Below are positions 53,838 to 61,914 of a stretch of 64,000 nt of DNA, one piece after another. The DNA comes from CALVGQ01 sp031551965. Lineage in GTDB: Bacteria > Bacillota_I > Bacilli_A > Erysipelotrichales > Erysipelotrichaceae. Under the pieces are notes generated by a model. It was not told the DNA's origin and ran no database searches. It saw only the letters and a program-made list of their open reading frames with translations. The stretch covers positions 107,511-171,510 of the forward strand of contig JAVBMW010000006.1 of assembly GCA_031551965.1 (NCBI GenBank). Direction: 5' to 3'. Both the position numbers and the translations under genes were made by a program. The first letter of the stretch is position 1. Each line of letters starts with the position of its first letter.

Positions 53838-54686
53838 TTACCTATAATCTAACTCAATATCCCCCATACTATTAGTTATAATTAAATCATTATCAGCATG
53901 ATTATCTTCATTATATGTTGCACCCATCATGCTTTCTATTACACTTTTTTTATCATCAATATTAATTTTACCCATACTGCAATCAAGCGCATAATTTAGT
54001 TCAGTAGGTTTTTGATTCAAATTCAATTTTGCTTTTCCCATACTTACATCAACTGTAGTTGTTTCATAAATTTTACCTTCAAAATCAAGATCTCCCATAC
54101 TCAGCTCAATTTTACTATTTATCAATACAACCTCTTTCGCAATGATATTTCCCATTGAAAGCTGAAAATCGTTATCTTCCATTGAAGTATTTTTTATTGT
54201 TACATCTCCCATATTAGTATTTATAAAGTTCGATACATATTTTGTGTTTTGTGGTACAAATATTTCAATCGTATTTGTTTTATTGCGACTTAAATAACTC
54301 GCTTCATTAATTTCAACTTTTAAAACTCCATTTTTTATCGAGTAACTTGCCTCGTCTTTTTCAGCCGCTTTAACGATCAACTCAATCGAATCGATATTTT
54401 CTTTTTCGAGAATCGAAATATCACACATAGCACAACTTAAATCAAATCCTGTTGCGATCAATCCTTTTTCATTAATTTTTTCAGTTACATAAGCTTTATC
54501 ATTCAAAGTTACATTGTTTCCTAAAGACACAAAATTGCCATCTGTGATATTCATGAAATTAAATGGAATCCCATTTATTGTAGATGAATAACTTGGAGAT
54601 CCTGTAATAAACCAACCTAATCCATATAAAAATAATCCTATGCCTAAAATTACACTTGCGATTCGAACTAAACTAGTTTTTTTCAT
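53838..54686 (-). CDS. DUF4097-family membrane-anchored beta-repeat protein
   Basis: A 282-residue protein with one N-terminal membrane segment (about 7-27) and a right-handed beta-repeat body in which S-M-G-D/N/K-I turns recur (NTNMGDVTI, LSMGNIIA, LSMGDLDFEG, VSMGKAKL, CSMGKINI, NSMGDIEL). This is the DUF4097 'putative adhesin' fold. It overlaps the DUF1700 gene by 14 bases and has GGGG before its ATG. PadR-DUF1700-DUF4097 sets are common in Firmicutes and are linked to envelope stress; the exact role is not known. Confidence 0.85.
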   Translation of the reverse strand: MKKTSLVRIASVILGIGLFLYGLGWFITGSPSYSSTINGIPFNFMNITDGNFVSLGNNVTLNDKAYVTEKINEKGLIATGFDLSCAMCDISILEKENIDSIELIVKAAEKDEASYSIKNGVLKVEINEASYLSRNKTNTIEIFVPQNTKYVSNFINTNMGDVTIKNTSMEDNDFQLSMGNIIAKEVVLINSKIELSMGDLDFEGKIYETTTVDVSMGKAKLNLNQKPTELNYALDCSMGKINIDDKKSVIESMMGATYNEDNHADNDLIITNSMGDIELDYR

Positions 54687-55284
54687 GAGTTACACCCCTT
54701 ACCTTTTCAAACATTTCTGTAAGCACTTTTATTACAAAAGGAAATGTTTTAGTAATTACTACTTTAACTAATGCATAACTATAAATCGATAAACTTAAAA
54801 TTACTAAACACCCGCCTAATAATAGAAGTCCAGCTCCTATAGATACAAATGCTGTTTTAATCGCAAATGCTCCTAGCAATACCGCAATGATAAATAACGC
54901 AAAACACAAAGTACCGACGATAATTACAGGTACCGAAGTTAAAATCGCTACCATCAGTAAACATACAAGTACCATTAAAGCTACTGTTATTGAAAATGGG
55001 GCAGTAATGATCCCTAAGAAAATAATCCATCCGTTTTTTGCTAAGCTTTTTGTTTTCTTCTTCTCATTGACTGGTAATTCATCGTTTTGCCGTATTGCAT
55101 ATTGTGCTTTGATTTGGGCCGCAAATCTTGCAGGAACACCTAAATCATTCATTGCTGAATTAAAATTCTCTTCCCCTGCTTCATCAAAATATTCTTCACA
55201 ATATAGTAATGCATCCTCAATTTCCCTTTCAGGTAACGAAGCTAAACGGCTACGTAATTCTTTCAAGTATTTTTCTTTAGTCAT
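54673..55284 (-). CDS. DUF1700 (HAAS) family membrane protein
   Basis: The ATG at 55284 (203 residues) has GGAGGGG and is preferred over the upstream frame. Residues 1-55 are the helical HAAS-type signature (YLKELRSRLASLPEREIEDAL, YCEEYFDEAG). Residues 80-185 hold four hydrophobic segments. It overlaps padR by 8 bases and the DUF4097 gene by 14, so all three are translationally coupled. DUF1700 proteins accompany PadR repressors and DUF4097 proteins and are thought to act in membrane stress signalling. Confidence 0.88.
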   Translation of the reverse strand: MTKEKYLKELRSRLASLPEREIEDALLYCEEYFDEAGEENFNSAMNDLGVPARFAAQIKAQYAIRQNDELPVNEKKKTKSLAKNGWIIFLGIITAPFSITVALMVLVCLLMVAILTSVPVIIVGTLCFALFIIAVLLGAFAIKTAFVSIGAGLLLLGGCLVILSLSIYSYALVKVVITKTFPFVIKVLTEMFEKVRGVTHEKN

Positions 55285-55597
55285 TAAAATCCCCTCCTTC
55301 CAAAATAGTCGCAATTTTATTTGAAAAGTGTCTCCACTCCTGTTTAGTAACTTCAACTTTTTCTCTTCCTTCATCAGTTAATTTATAATATCTACGATTT
55401 CTACCCATAACAGCTTCATCATATGTCGTCAATAAATTTTCTTTTTGTAATCGTCTTAATACCGGATACAGTGTAGATTCAGAAACTCCCAGTATTTCTT
55501 TAATCTCTTGAGTTAACTTATAACCATAAGTATCTTCTTTTACTAATAAGGACAAGACGCAAGCATCTAGTAAATCCGATCCAACTTGAAATGCCAT
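55277..55597 (-). CDS. PadR-family transcriptional repressor
   Basis: A 106-residue winged-helix protein (ATG at 55597 with AAGGAGAGG). It shows the PadR core: LLDACVLSLL, DTYGYKLTQEI, SESTLYPVLRRLQKENLL, GRNRRYYKLTDEGRE. It lacks the long C-terminal dimer domain, so it belongs to the short subfamily. It is the first gene of the PadR-DUF1700-DUF4097 operon, and a perfect palindrome at 55612-55644 upstream is its probable operator, implying autoregulation. Confidence 0.93.
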   Translation of the reverse strand: MAFQVGSDLLDACVLSLLVKEDTYGYKLTQEIKEILGVSESTLYPVLRRLQKENLLTTYDEAVMGRNRRYYKLTDEGREKVEVTKQEWRHFSNKIATILEGGDFND

Positions 55598-55611
55598 AGT
55601 ACCTCTCCTTT

Positions 55612-55644
55612 CATACAATATTATATGTCGTATAATATTGTATG
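55612..55644. promoter_or_regulatory. Perfect 14-bp inverted repeat, likely PadR operator
   Basis: CATACAATATTATA and TATAATATTGTATG are exact inverted repeats around a 5-base centre. The site lies 15 bases upstream of padR and contains a TATAAT suited as the -10 of a minus-strand promoter, so a bound PadR dimer would block transcription of its own operon. Confidence 0.8.
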
Positions 55645-55670
55645 TCAACTAACAGAAATTAATATTTTCT

Positions 55671-55706
55671 AAAAATAATAAAAAGATAAACTTAAGCAAG
55701 CTTATC
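55671..55706 (-). terminator. Intrinsic terminator after the rpn genes
   Basis: Minus-strand stem GATAAGCTT/AAGTTTATC (one mismatch) followed by TTTTTATTATTTTT, about 25 bases after the short Rpn-tail gene. Confidence 0.7.
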
Positions 55707-55730
55707 CTTCTCGTAATTTATTTTTTGAAA

Positions 55731-55988
55731 CTATAACTTTACTCCTTTAGTTATAGCATTCCTTAACTCGTCTATTTTATCTGCTGCAAGTCCTGTAGCA
55801 TTTGCAATTATATCATTGTCTATTTCAACCTCAATAAGTTTTGTTGCAATCTCCGTTATTGATTCTTCTAATCCTTCTTTATATCCTTCTGCATATCCTT
55901 CATTTCTGATTTGTAGTTTATCTTTAATTACACTACCTTCATTTAATGCATACCTTAATCCTTCTAAATCATTAAATATTTCTTTCAT
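55731..55988 (-). CDS. Free-standing Rpn C-terminal tail protein (duplicated)
   Basis: The ATG at 55988 has GAGGG 9 bases upstream and gives 85 residues; the gene starts 1 base after the full-length rpn stop. Residues 1-31 are identical to the C-terminal segment of that protein starting at its internal Met (MKEIFNDLEGLRYALNEGS), and the remaining EGYAEGYKEG and helical end differ. The DNA identity (92 bases, one mismatch) shows recent duplication. In E. coli, short proteins made from the C-terminal part of rpn genes neutralise the full-length toxin; this one may do the same, or be an inactive remnant. Confidence 0.7.
   Translation of the reverse strand: MKEIFNDLEGLRYALNEGSVIKDKLQIRNEGYAEGYKEGLEESITEIATKLIEVEIDNDIIANATGLAADKIDELRNAITKGVKL
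55897..55988 (-). repeat. Rpn tail duplication, downstream copy
   Basis: 92 bases identical to 56147-56238 except for one base near 55914, at an offset of exactly 250 bases. It begins at the start codon of the short gene and ends where the two tails diverge. Confidence 0.9.
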
Positions 55989-55989
55989 T

Positions 55990-56244
55990 TTATTCAACCC
56001 TCAGTTGATTAATTTGATCAACCGTAATTCCAGTTGCATATGTAATAAAATTATTGTCTAATCCAGCATCAATAAGTTTTTTTGCAATGTCAATGGAGTT
56101 TTCTGCTTTTCCTTCAGCTTTTCCTTCAACTATTCCCTCAGCTTTCCCTTCATTTCTGATTTGGAGTTTATCTTTAATTACACTACCTTCATTTAATGCA
56201 TACCTTAATCCTTCTAAATCATTAAATATTTCTTTCATAACCAT
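55990..56244 (-). CDS. Possible intragenic Rpn short product
   Basis: Within the rpn gene, in the same frame, ATG-GTT-ATG at 56236-56244 is preceded by GGGAGG with a 5-base spacer, as good as the sites of real genes nearby. Translation from here would give an 84-residue C-terminal fragment comparable to the RpnS antitoxins described in E. coli. It is predicted only from this start site and from the separate duplicate starting at the same Met. Confidence 0.5.
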   Translation of the reverse strand: MVMKEIFNDLEGLRYALNEGSVIKDKLQIRNEGKAEGIVEGKAEGKAENSIDIAKKLIDAGLDNNFITYATGITVDQINQLRVE

Positions 56245-56928
56245 AGCGGCCTCCCTCATATATTTATCATTTTCTATCATTTCTAATAACCTTTTATCTG
56301 TTGTATCAACGGTATACTCAAGCATAAAGATCATCCATTGTTGTAGCTTCGTTAATGTACAATAATCCTGTACATTTGTTAAGCTTTTCATTAACTCAAT
56401 AATACTTATTTTCCATTTATCTGTCAAGACTAATCCATGTTCTAAATCAGCAGTTTGAAAAAATCTTATTTGGTCTTTATCTTTGTATTTGTTTTCTCCC
56501 ATCACAACAATTTGAAGCAATGGCATCATCCCAGAATAATCTATTCCTTTCTCCAATTGTTTACTTAAAATAGTAACTCCATAATAGATTAAGCGATCTC
56601 CAATTCTTTGAATTGTTCCTGAAATTTGCATTTCAACATTCACAATCAAACTTTCGTTCACAATAACTAAAAGATCAAGACGTATGTCTTTTCCACCAAA
56701 CTTCACCGAATCTAATTCTGAATTTATGAATTCTATTTTCTCAACAGGAAAATCTAAAACTGTTTCTAGAAACCCTTTAAGAATATATTCACCTTCAGAT
56801 GTTTTACTTCGGAATACTTTCTTAAATACGTAATCATAAATCATTCGGTTTTTGATTAGCTTTTTCACTTCTGTTTTTTTATATAATTTTTTGTTTTTTA
56901 TCTTTAACTTTTGTTTCTTTTTACTCAT
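55990..56928 (-). CDS. Rpn / PD-(D/E)XK nuclease family protein
   Basis: A 312-residue protein (ATG at 56928 with GGAG upstream; an upstream GTG at 56946 is less likely). It starts with a very basic stretch, then MIYDYVFKKVF, and has the nuclease motif of the family: an Asp in RLDLLV and ExQ in NVEMQISG. The C-terminal third is helical with a repeated EGKAEG tail. Rpn proteins, often annotated as transposases, are DNA endonucleases reported to act in phage defence. An internal ATG at 56244, preceded by GGGAGG, could make a separate 84-residue C-terminal product. The gene is followed directly by a duplicated tail gene. Confidence 0.85.
   Translation of the reverse strand: MSKKKQKLKIKNKKLYKKTEVKKLIKNRMIYDYVFKKVFRSKTSEGEYILKGFLETVLDFPVEKIEFINSELDSVKFGGKDIRLDLLVIVNESLIVNVEMQISGTIQRIGDRLIYYGVTILSKQLEKGIDYSGMMPLLQIVVMGENKYKDKDQIRFFQTADLEHGLVLTDKWKISIIELMKSLTNVQDYCTLTKLQQWMIFMLEYTVDTTDKRLLEMIENDKYMREAAMVMKEIFNDLEGLRYALNEGSVIKDKLQIRNEGKAEGIVEGKAEGKAENSIDIAKKLIDAGLDNNFITYATGITVDQINQLRVE
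56147..56238 (-). repeat. Rpn tail duplication, upstream copy
   Basis: Counterpart of 55897-55988 inside the full-length rpn gene; 92 bases with one mismatch. The copy starts at the second of the two internal Met codons. Confidence 0.9.
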
Positions 56929-57015
56929 GCAAAATTTCTCCTTCACTTATATATACTAAGAAAAAGAGTACTCACCTAAAATTAAACTCAAATTGACACA
57001 ACTTTGAGACAAAGA

Positions 57016-57041
57016 TGTGGATAAATAGCATCTTATCCACA
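57016..57041. other. Inverted pair of consensus DnaA boxes
   Basis: TGTGGATAA (57016-57024) and TTATCCACA (57033-57041) are both perfect DnaA-box 9-mers, facing each other across 8 bases and forming a palindrome. They lie between the ATPase terminator and the rpn gene. The site may titrate DnaA or may be coincidental. Confidence 0.4.
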
Positions 57042-57080
57042 AAAAAAGATCTGAAGACTTTAGAACTCATCTTCATGATC
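57041..57080 (-). terminator. Intrinsic terminator of the ATPase gene
   Basis: Minus-strand stem GATC(A)TGAAGA/TCTTCAGATC, with one bulge, followed by TTTTTTT. Its upstream arm overlaps the last codons of the gene at 57060-57908. Confidence 0.8.
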
Positions 57081-57908
57081 TTTAAAGAAATTATAATAGA
57101 TTCGAACATTTTCTAACTCAGTCCATTCTTTTATTCTCATTGGAGTACTATCGAGATCAAATATTTTTGCATTTTTCAATGATAATAAAATTGGTGAATG
57201 AGTGGATATTATAAATTGACAATTATAAAAGCGAGCCGACTCTTCAATAAACTTAACAAGCTTAATTTGAGAAGCCGCGGATAAACTATTCTCAGGTTCA
57301 TCAAGGATATAAAGTGCTTTTTCATTTATTTCTTTTTGAAAATACTCCAATGCGGATTCTCCATTGGATTGTTCTAAAATGTTGTTGTTTGTAAGTCGCT
57401 CTCTAACGTAACGAGACATTGTCATTCTTCTAGAGTCAACGGTTTTTTTCAATTCATCATACTCTTCATTTTTGAAAGGACCAGAGTATTTATGACTTAG
57501 ATATTCTTCGAAAAGGTCTTCTTTTTTTTCATTGATATTCGCATTGATATTTCTTATGCCAAATAAATAATCAAACACATCATCACTTGTCACTATTTTA
57601 ATTGTTTGTGGAACTTCTAACATTTCATAACTGCATAAAGAAACATACTTATCAAAATAGGGACCTTTACTGATTTTGTTTTTTCTGTCTGCTCTTAGCT
57701 TTTCTGCGATCACGTTTAATATTGTTGTTTTACCAGATCCATTTCCACCATAAAAAATATTGATATGACTAAAATCTATTGATTCAACAATTCTTTCAGG
57801 AAATAATCTTAAAGGGTAACAATGATTAAAAACCGTTCTTTTTTCACCCAATATTAAGCTATATTCTTGTTCATCATTCAATAATGTGAAATTTCCCAGA
57901 TATATCAT
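57060..57908 (-). CDS. AAA/ABC-type ATPase of the OLD-like class
   Basis: A 282-residue cytoplasmic protein. The ATG at 57908 has GGTGGAG 6 bases upstream. Walker A is GGNGSGKTT near 55, Walker B is YILDEPENS near 205, and the switch histidine is in FIISTHSPILL near 240. The arrangement, with a short middle region instead of a full coiled coil, matches small single-gene ATPases of the AAA_21/AAA_23 type. It is monocistronic, with its own terminator. Related proteins occur in defence (OLD, RecF-like) and in housekeeping; no partner gene is adjacent, so I leave the role open. Confidence 0.8.
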   Translation of the reverse strand: MIYLGNFTLLNDEQEYSLILGEKRTVFNHCYPLRLFPERIVESIDFSHINIFYGGNGSGKTTILNVIAEKLRADRKNKISKGPYFDKYVSLCSYEMLEVPQTIKIVTSDDVFDYLFGIRNINANINEKKEDLFEEYLSHKYSGPFKNEEYDELKKTVDSRRMTMSRYVRERLTNNNILEQSNGESALEYFQKEINEKALYILDEPENSLSAASQIKLVKFIEESARFYNCQFIISTHSPILLSLKNAKIFDLDSTPMRIKEWTELENVRIYYNFFKDHEDEF

Positions 57909-57944
57909 ATCGTACTCCACCTTTGTTCCATTATACCAATTTTA

Positions 57945-57977
57945 AGAAAAAATAACTTAAGATTTTATCCTAAGTTA
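57945..57977 (-). terminator. Intrinsic terminator of mgtC-like gene
   Basis: Minus-strand stem TAACTTAGGAT/ATCTTAAGTTA (57953-57977, one mismatch pair), then TTTTTTC, directly after the stop codon at 57978. Confidence 0.85.
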
Positions 57978-58604
57978 CTAATTTTCTATTTTAATTACGT
58001 TTTCTAATGACATTAGTTTTTCCAACAATTCTTCACGATCGCGATCATTTGGAAAAGTTAAACTCACATCAAGAATTACATTATTTTCAAACCGATCGAT
58101 TGTGAAACTTTGAATTTTATATTTTCGACATTCAATTAGTACTTCCTCTAAATGGTCATTTTTAGTAATGATTCTGAAATGGTCATTCGCTGTTTTTTCA
58201 ATAAATGGAGTAAGTACTTGAATGATGACGATCATGACAGAGGTAATAATTCCAACTTCATACATTCCTGCACCAATAGCCATACCCACACCTGCGGTAG
58301 CCCAAATACCTGCTGCCGTAGTTAAGCCTGAAACCATATCATTTTTCACAAATATCATCCCAGCACCTAAGAAACCTATTCCTGACACTACTTGAGCTGC
58401 AATACGACTACCATCTCCTGAAACTGCATCAGTAAAGCCATATTTTGAAATAACCATGAGTAAACAAGAAGCTAATCCCACAATACAATGGGTTTTTATT
58501 CCCGCTTCTTTCATTTTACTTTTTCTTTCATAACCAATAAACGAACTACAAATCACAGCCAAAAAAAGTCTTTGGACAAATATAATTTCTTGTGCACCAA
58601 ACAT
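57978..58604 (-). CDS. MgtC/SapB-family membrane protein
   Basis: A 208-residue protein with about four to five membrane segments in residues 1-140 and a C-terminal ACT-like cytoplasmic domain (145-208). Family signatures are GYERKSKMKEAGIKTH, GIGFLGAGMIF and GLTTAAGIWATAGVGMAIG. MgtC proteins help survival at low magnesium and modulate ATP synthase or phosphate uptake in known cases; this chromosomal member probably has a general role in ion homeostasis. It lies 81 bases after truA, so it may have its own promoter. Confidence 0.9.
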   Translation of the reverse strand: MFGAQEIIFVQRLFLAVICSSFIGYERKSKMKEAGIKTHCIVGLASCLLMVISKYGFTDAVSGDGSRIAAQVVSGIGFLGAGMIFVKNDMVSGLTTAAGIWATAGVGMAIGAGMYEVGIITSVMIVIIQVLTPFIEKTANDHFRIITKNDHLEEVLIECRKYKIQSFTIDRFENNVILDVSLTFPNDRDREELLEKLMSLENVIKIEN

Positions 58605-58685
58605 AAGTACACCTCTTCTTTCTTATCAAACTATTGTATGATCACAAAAGTAAAATCATACGTAATTTCTAATTTAATTATAAAC

Positions 58686-59447
58686 CTATTTCATCAAAAA
58701 TTCATCTGAATAAAACACTTCTACAAGCGTTAATCCATAAGGTTTTGCATTGTATCGGCATTCTCCTTTGATTTTGGATTCAAGAATTTTCGATACATCC
58801 TCTTTCGTTATTTTTTCACGACCTACTTCGATCAAAGTTCCCACAATCATACGTATCATATAACGCATAAATCCTTTTCCTTCAAAAATAATACGTAATA
58901 AACTTCCTTCCTGAATGAACTGTAACCGAGAAATAGTGCGCACTTGATTTGGATGAGTAACTAATGAATTACCACAAAAGGCAGTAAAGTCATGAGTTCC
59001 TTTAAACAAATCACTGGCATCGATCATCTTTTCTACATCAAGCGGCCAAGGTGCCATAAAAGCATAATTACGATTTTTTACATCATATTCCCCTAACTCG
59101 ATTTTGTATTCATACTGTTTTCCTTTTGCGCTAAATCTTGCATGAAAATCATATGTGGTTTCTTCGATACTCAGTACATAAATATCATCAGGCAAGTGTC
59201 CATTAATCGCCATTTTCCATTTCCACATAGGTAACTCAAAATCGGTATCAAAGTGAAAAACTTGACCCGTTGCATGTACTTTTGCATCAGTTCTCCCAGA
59301 GGCAACGATAGGAATATGGGTTTGTGTAATATCCTGCAAAACTTTTTCGATCGTTTCTTGAATCGAATTTCCTTTTCCTTGTGGCTGTGTTTGCCAACCG
59401 ATATAATTGGTGCCATCATAACTGACAATCACTTTGTAACGCTTCAT
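58686..59447 (-). CDS. truA: tRNA pseudouridine(38-40) synthase
   Basis: A 253-residue enzyme that isomerises U38-U40 in the anticodon arm of many tRNAs. The start at 59447 forms an ATGA overlap with the ecfT stop. The catalytic aspartate is in ASGRTDAKVHATGQV; other landmarks are YDGTNYIGWQTQP at the N-terminus, HDFTAFCG, and GKGFMRYMIRMIVGTL. Length is normal. In many Firmicutes rplM-rpsI follow immediately; here the next gene is mgtC and rplM is 55 kb further on. Confidence 0.96.
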   Translation of the reverse strand: MKRYKVIVSYDGTNYIGWQTQPQGKGNSIQETIEKVLQDITQTHIPIVASGRTDAKVHATGQVFHFDTDFELPMWKWKMAINGHLPDDIYVLSIEETTYDFHARFSAKGKQYEYKIELGEYDVKNRNYAFMAPWPLDVEKMIDASDLFKGTHDFTAFCGNSLVTHPNQVRTISRLQFIQEGSLLRIIFEGKGFMRYMIRMIVGTLIEVGREKITKEDVSKILESKIKGECRYNAKPYGLTLVEVFYSDEFLMK

Positions 59448-60244
59448 AACCATAACCAAATTGCACACATAACTAAGACAACACCAAAGGAACTCAATAG
59501 AAGCACATAATCAGGAAATTTGAATTTTAATTGTTTATAGCGGGTACGTGAGGCTTGTGGGCTATATCCTCTTGCCTCCATTGCATTCGCTAGTTCTTCA
59601 GCTCTTTGGAAAGCAGAAACAAATAAAGGTACGATCAATGATAATATGGCCATGATCTTTTCTTTTATTTTTCCTTCTTTTAAATCAACACCACGACTCG
59701 CCTGGGCTTTCATTATTCGCTCTGTTTCTTCAATTAAAGTAGGTATAAAACGTAATGCAATTGAAATCATCATTGCGATCTCATGAGCAGGAACGCCTAT
59801 TACCGCAAAAGGTTTTAAAAGATCTTCAATTCCTAGCGTCATTTCTAAAGGCTTTGTCGTAGCAGTCAAAATCGTAGTGACCATTATCATTAATACTAAA
59901 CGTATCGCTACATAAATCGTTTGAAATATCGCATCACTATAAATTTTAAATCCATTGATATCTAAAAGTACAGTTCCTGTTTTTTGAACTAAAATGTTGA
60001 TTGTCATTAAAAATGCCAGCATGAACAACATTGGTTTCATGGCTTTCCAGACAAATTTTAGATTAAGCTTCGACAAGTAAACTGCAAACAGAATGACTAC
60101 ACCTAATATTGCATATCCTAAAAATCCGGTAGGTAAAAATACAGAAATTAGTATTAAAAACATCGCTCCGATTTTAGCACGTGGATCCATTCTATGCATT
60201 ACTGAATCAAGCGGAATATATCTTCCTAATGCTATATTATTCAT
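59444..60244 (-). CDS. ecfT: ECF transporter transmembrane protein EcfT
   Basis: A 266-residue membrane protein with about five to six segments. The two coupling-helix motifs with A-R-G that bind the ATPases are present (AQASRG near 185 and AMEARGYSP near 225). With EcfA1 and EcfA2 it forms the energising module for vitamin-specific S components. It overlaps ecfA2 by 8 bases and truA by 4. Confidence 0.96.
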   Translation of the reverse strand: MNNIALGRYIPLDSVMHRMDPRAKIGAMFLILISVFLPTGFLGYAILGVVILFAVYLSKLNLKFVWKAMKPMLFMLAFLMTINILVQKTGTVLLDINGFKIYSDAIFQTIYVAIRLVLMIMVTTILTATTKPLEMTLGIEDLLKPFAVIGVPAHEIAMMISIALRFIPTLIEETERIMKAQASRGVDLKEGKIKEKIMAILSLIVPLFVSAFQRAEELANAMEARGYSPQASRTRYKQLKFKFPDYVLLLSSFGVVLVMCAIWLWL

Positions 60245-61097
60245 GTTTTTTCACCTCACTTTTGATTGCCTCAACTAAGGCATCTAAAGTTAGTACTGTT
60301 TTTGCGATATTGAAACCTTGCGCATTCAATAATTCACGAGCTTGAACCACTGCCGGAGGTAAAATCGCCAATTCTTTAAGTAAGCTAGTGTCCTGAAAAA
60401 AATCTTGAACACTTTGATGAGTATTCACTTTTCCATCTTGTAATATGATGACTTCATCACAATGCGAAAGAACTTGTTCCATATCATGAGTAACGATCAA
60501 AACAGTTTTATTTAATTTCTTGTTTAAATCTGTAAACAAGTTCATCATTTGTACAGTTCCTTGTGGATCAAGTCCAGCAGTTGGCTCATCGAGGACTAAC
60601 ACACTAGGATCCATCGCAAGGATTCCTGCTATTGCCACTCTTCTTTTTTGCCCACCTGATAAATCAAGCGGACTCTTTTCCAACATACTTGCATCAATTC
60701 CTACAAGTTGGAGGGCTTTTTTAGCCTTATTGATTGCTTCTTCCTCTGAATCACCAAAGTTTTTAGGTCCAAACGCAACATCTTTTAGAATTGTTTCTTC
60801 AAATAATTGATATTCTGGAAATTGGAATACTAACCCAACTTCTTTACGAAGACTTTTTAGTTGTGTCGCTTTAACACCTGCTTCAATGCTTCTGTCACAA
60901 ATCTCAATTTTTCCCTTTGTCGGTAACAGAAGGGCATTTAAATGTTGTACAAGAGTAGACTTTCCACTCCCTGTTGCCCCGATAATGGCGGTAACTTTAC
61001 CTTCAGTGATCGTTAAATCAATTCCTTTTAATGCTGCATAGGCAAAAGGACTATCACTGCTATAAGTATGGTGCAAATCAGTTATTTGTATTGGCAT
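60237..61097 (-). CDS. ecfA2: ECF transporter ATPase EcfA2
   Basis: A 286-residue ABC ATPase: Walker A GATGSGKST, Q-loop in LVFQFPEYQLF, signature LSGGQKRRVAIAG, Walker B VLVLDEPTAGLDP, switch His in VTHDME. The FQFPEYQLFEET form of the Q-loop is characteristic of the EcfA2 (CbiO2) branch. It overlaps ecfA1 by 16 bases and ecfT by 8, so expression is coupled. With EcfA1 it powers uptake of vitamins at the membrane. Confidence 0.96.
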   Translation of the reverse strand: MPIQITDLHHTYSSDSPFAYAALKGIDLTITEGKVTAIIGATGSGKSTLVQHLNALLLPTKGKIEICDRSIEAGVKATQLKSLRKEVGLVFQFPEYQLFEETILKDVAFGPKNFGDSEEEAINKAKKALQLVGIDASMLEKSPLDLSGGQKRRVAIAGILAMDPSVLVLDEPTAGLDPQGTVQMMNLFTDLNKKLNKTVLIVTHDMEQVLSHCDEVIILQDGKVNTHQSVQDFFQDTSLLKELAILPPAVVQARELLNAQGFNIAKTVLTLDALVEAIKSEVKKHE

Positions 61098-61900
61098 AAT
61101 TCTTGCACCATCCCTTCAATATTTGACTTATTTTTTAAGTTGATTCCATTTTGAGCTAATTTTTTGTGTAATTTCACATTAAAAGGTGCATCTAAATGCA
61201 AGGCAATTAATTGATCTTCTTTTGTCATAACTTCTTCTGGTTTTCCTTGCATAACGATCTTACCTTGATCCATCACAATGACATGATCACTTTTCATTAC
61301 TTCCTCAATATCATGAGTAATTGAAATCAAACTCATCTGAGTTTCTTTATGAAGTTCACGGATTACCTTGTTGATCTCATCTTTTCCTTGTGGGTCAAGC
61401 ATACTTGTGCTCTCATCAAAAATCAATATATCAGGAGCCATCGCAAGCACCCCTGCAATCGCAACACGTTGTTTTTGTCCACCTGACAAGCGGGTAGGTT
61501 CATGTTCTAAAAAAGAAGTCATATTAACTTTAGCTGCAAATTCCTGTATGATCGAATCCATTTGAGTTGGATCAACACAATGATTTTCCAAACCAAACGC
61601 TATATCATCACGTACTGTTGCCCCGATAAATTGATTGTCGGGATTTTGAAATACAATTCCAACTTTGTTTCTGATTTGTGCTAAATTCTCTAACGTTAAA
61701 GGCAAACCATCAATAATGATTTCTCCTTTATCTTTTTCCAATAAACCTATAATCAATTTTGCTAAAGTACTCTTACCACTTCCATTGTGTCCGATGATCG
61801 TAGTATAAAGTCCTTTCTCGATATTAAATGACACATCTTTAATAGCTTGTGTCTGTTCATCATAAGCAAATGATAAATTTCTTACTTCTATATGATTCAT
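61082..61900 (-). CDS. ecfA1: ECF transporter ATPase EcfA1
   Basis: A 272-residue ABC ATPase from the ATG at 61900 (GGAGG 6 bases upstream); the same frame continues into the riboswitch region but that part is leader. Walker A is GHNGSGKST, Q-loop FQNPDNQFIGATV, signature LSGGQKQRVAIAG and Walker B ILIFDESTSMLDP, with S instead of P after the DE, as usual for EcfA1. It is the first gene of the FMN-riboswitch-controlled ecfA1-ecfA2-ecfT-truA operon. Confidence 0.96.
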   Translation of the reverse strand: MNHIEVRNLSFAYDEQTQAIKDVSFNIEKGLYTTIIGHNGSGKSTLAKLIIGLLEKDKGEIIIDGLPLTLENLAQIRNKVGIVFQNPDNQFIGATVRDDIAFGLENHCVDPTQMDSIIQEFAAKVNMTSFLEHEPTRLSGGQKQRVAIAGVLAMAPDILIFDESTSMLDPQGKDEINKVIRELHKETQMSLISITHDIEEVMKSDHVIVMDQGKIVMQGKPEEVMTKEDQLIALHLDAPFNVKLHKKLAQNGINLKNKSNIEGMVQELCQYK

Positions 61901-61914
61901 GTTTACCTCCTGGC

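Noticed and set aside
55990..56928. Active transposon
   Set aside because: Proteins of this family are often labelled transposases, but there are no terminal inverted repeats or target duplications around the gene; the only repeat is the tail duplication.
57016..57041. Chromosomal replication origin
   Set aside because: Only two DnaA boxes, with no dnaA, dnaN, gyrB or AT-rich unwinding region next to them.
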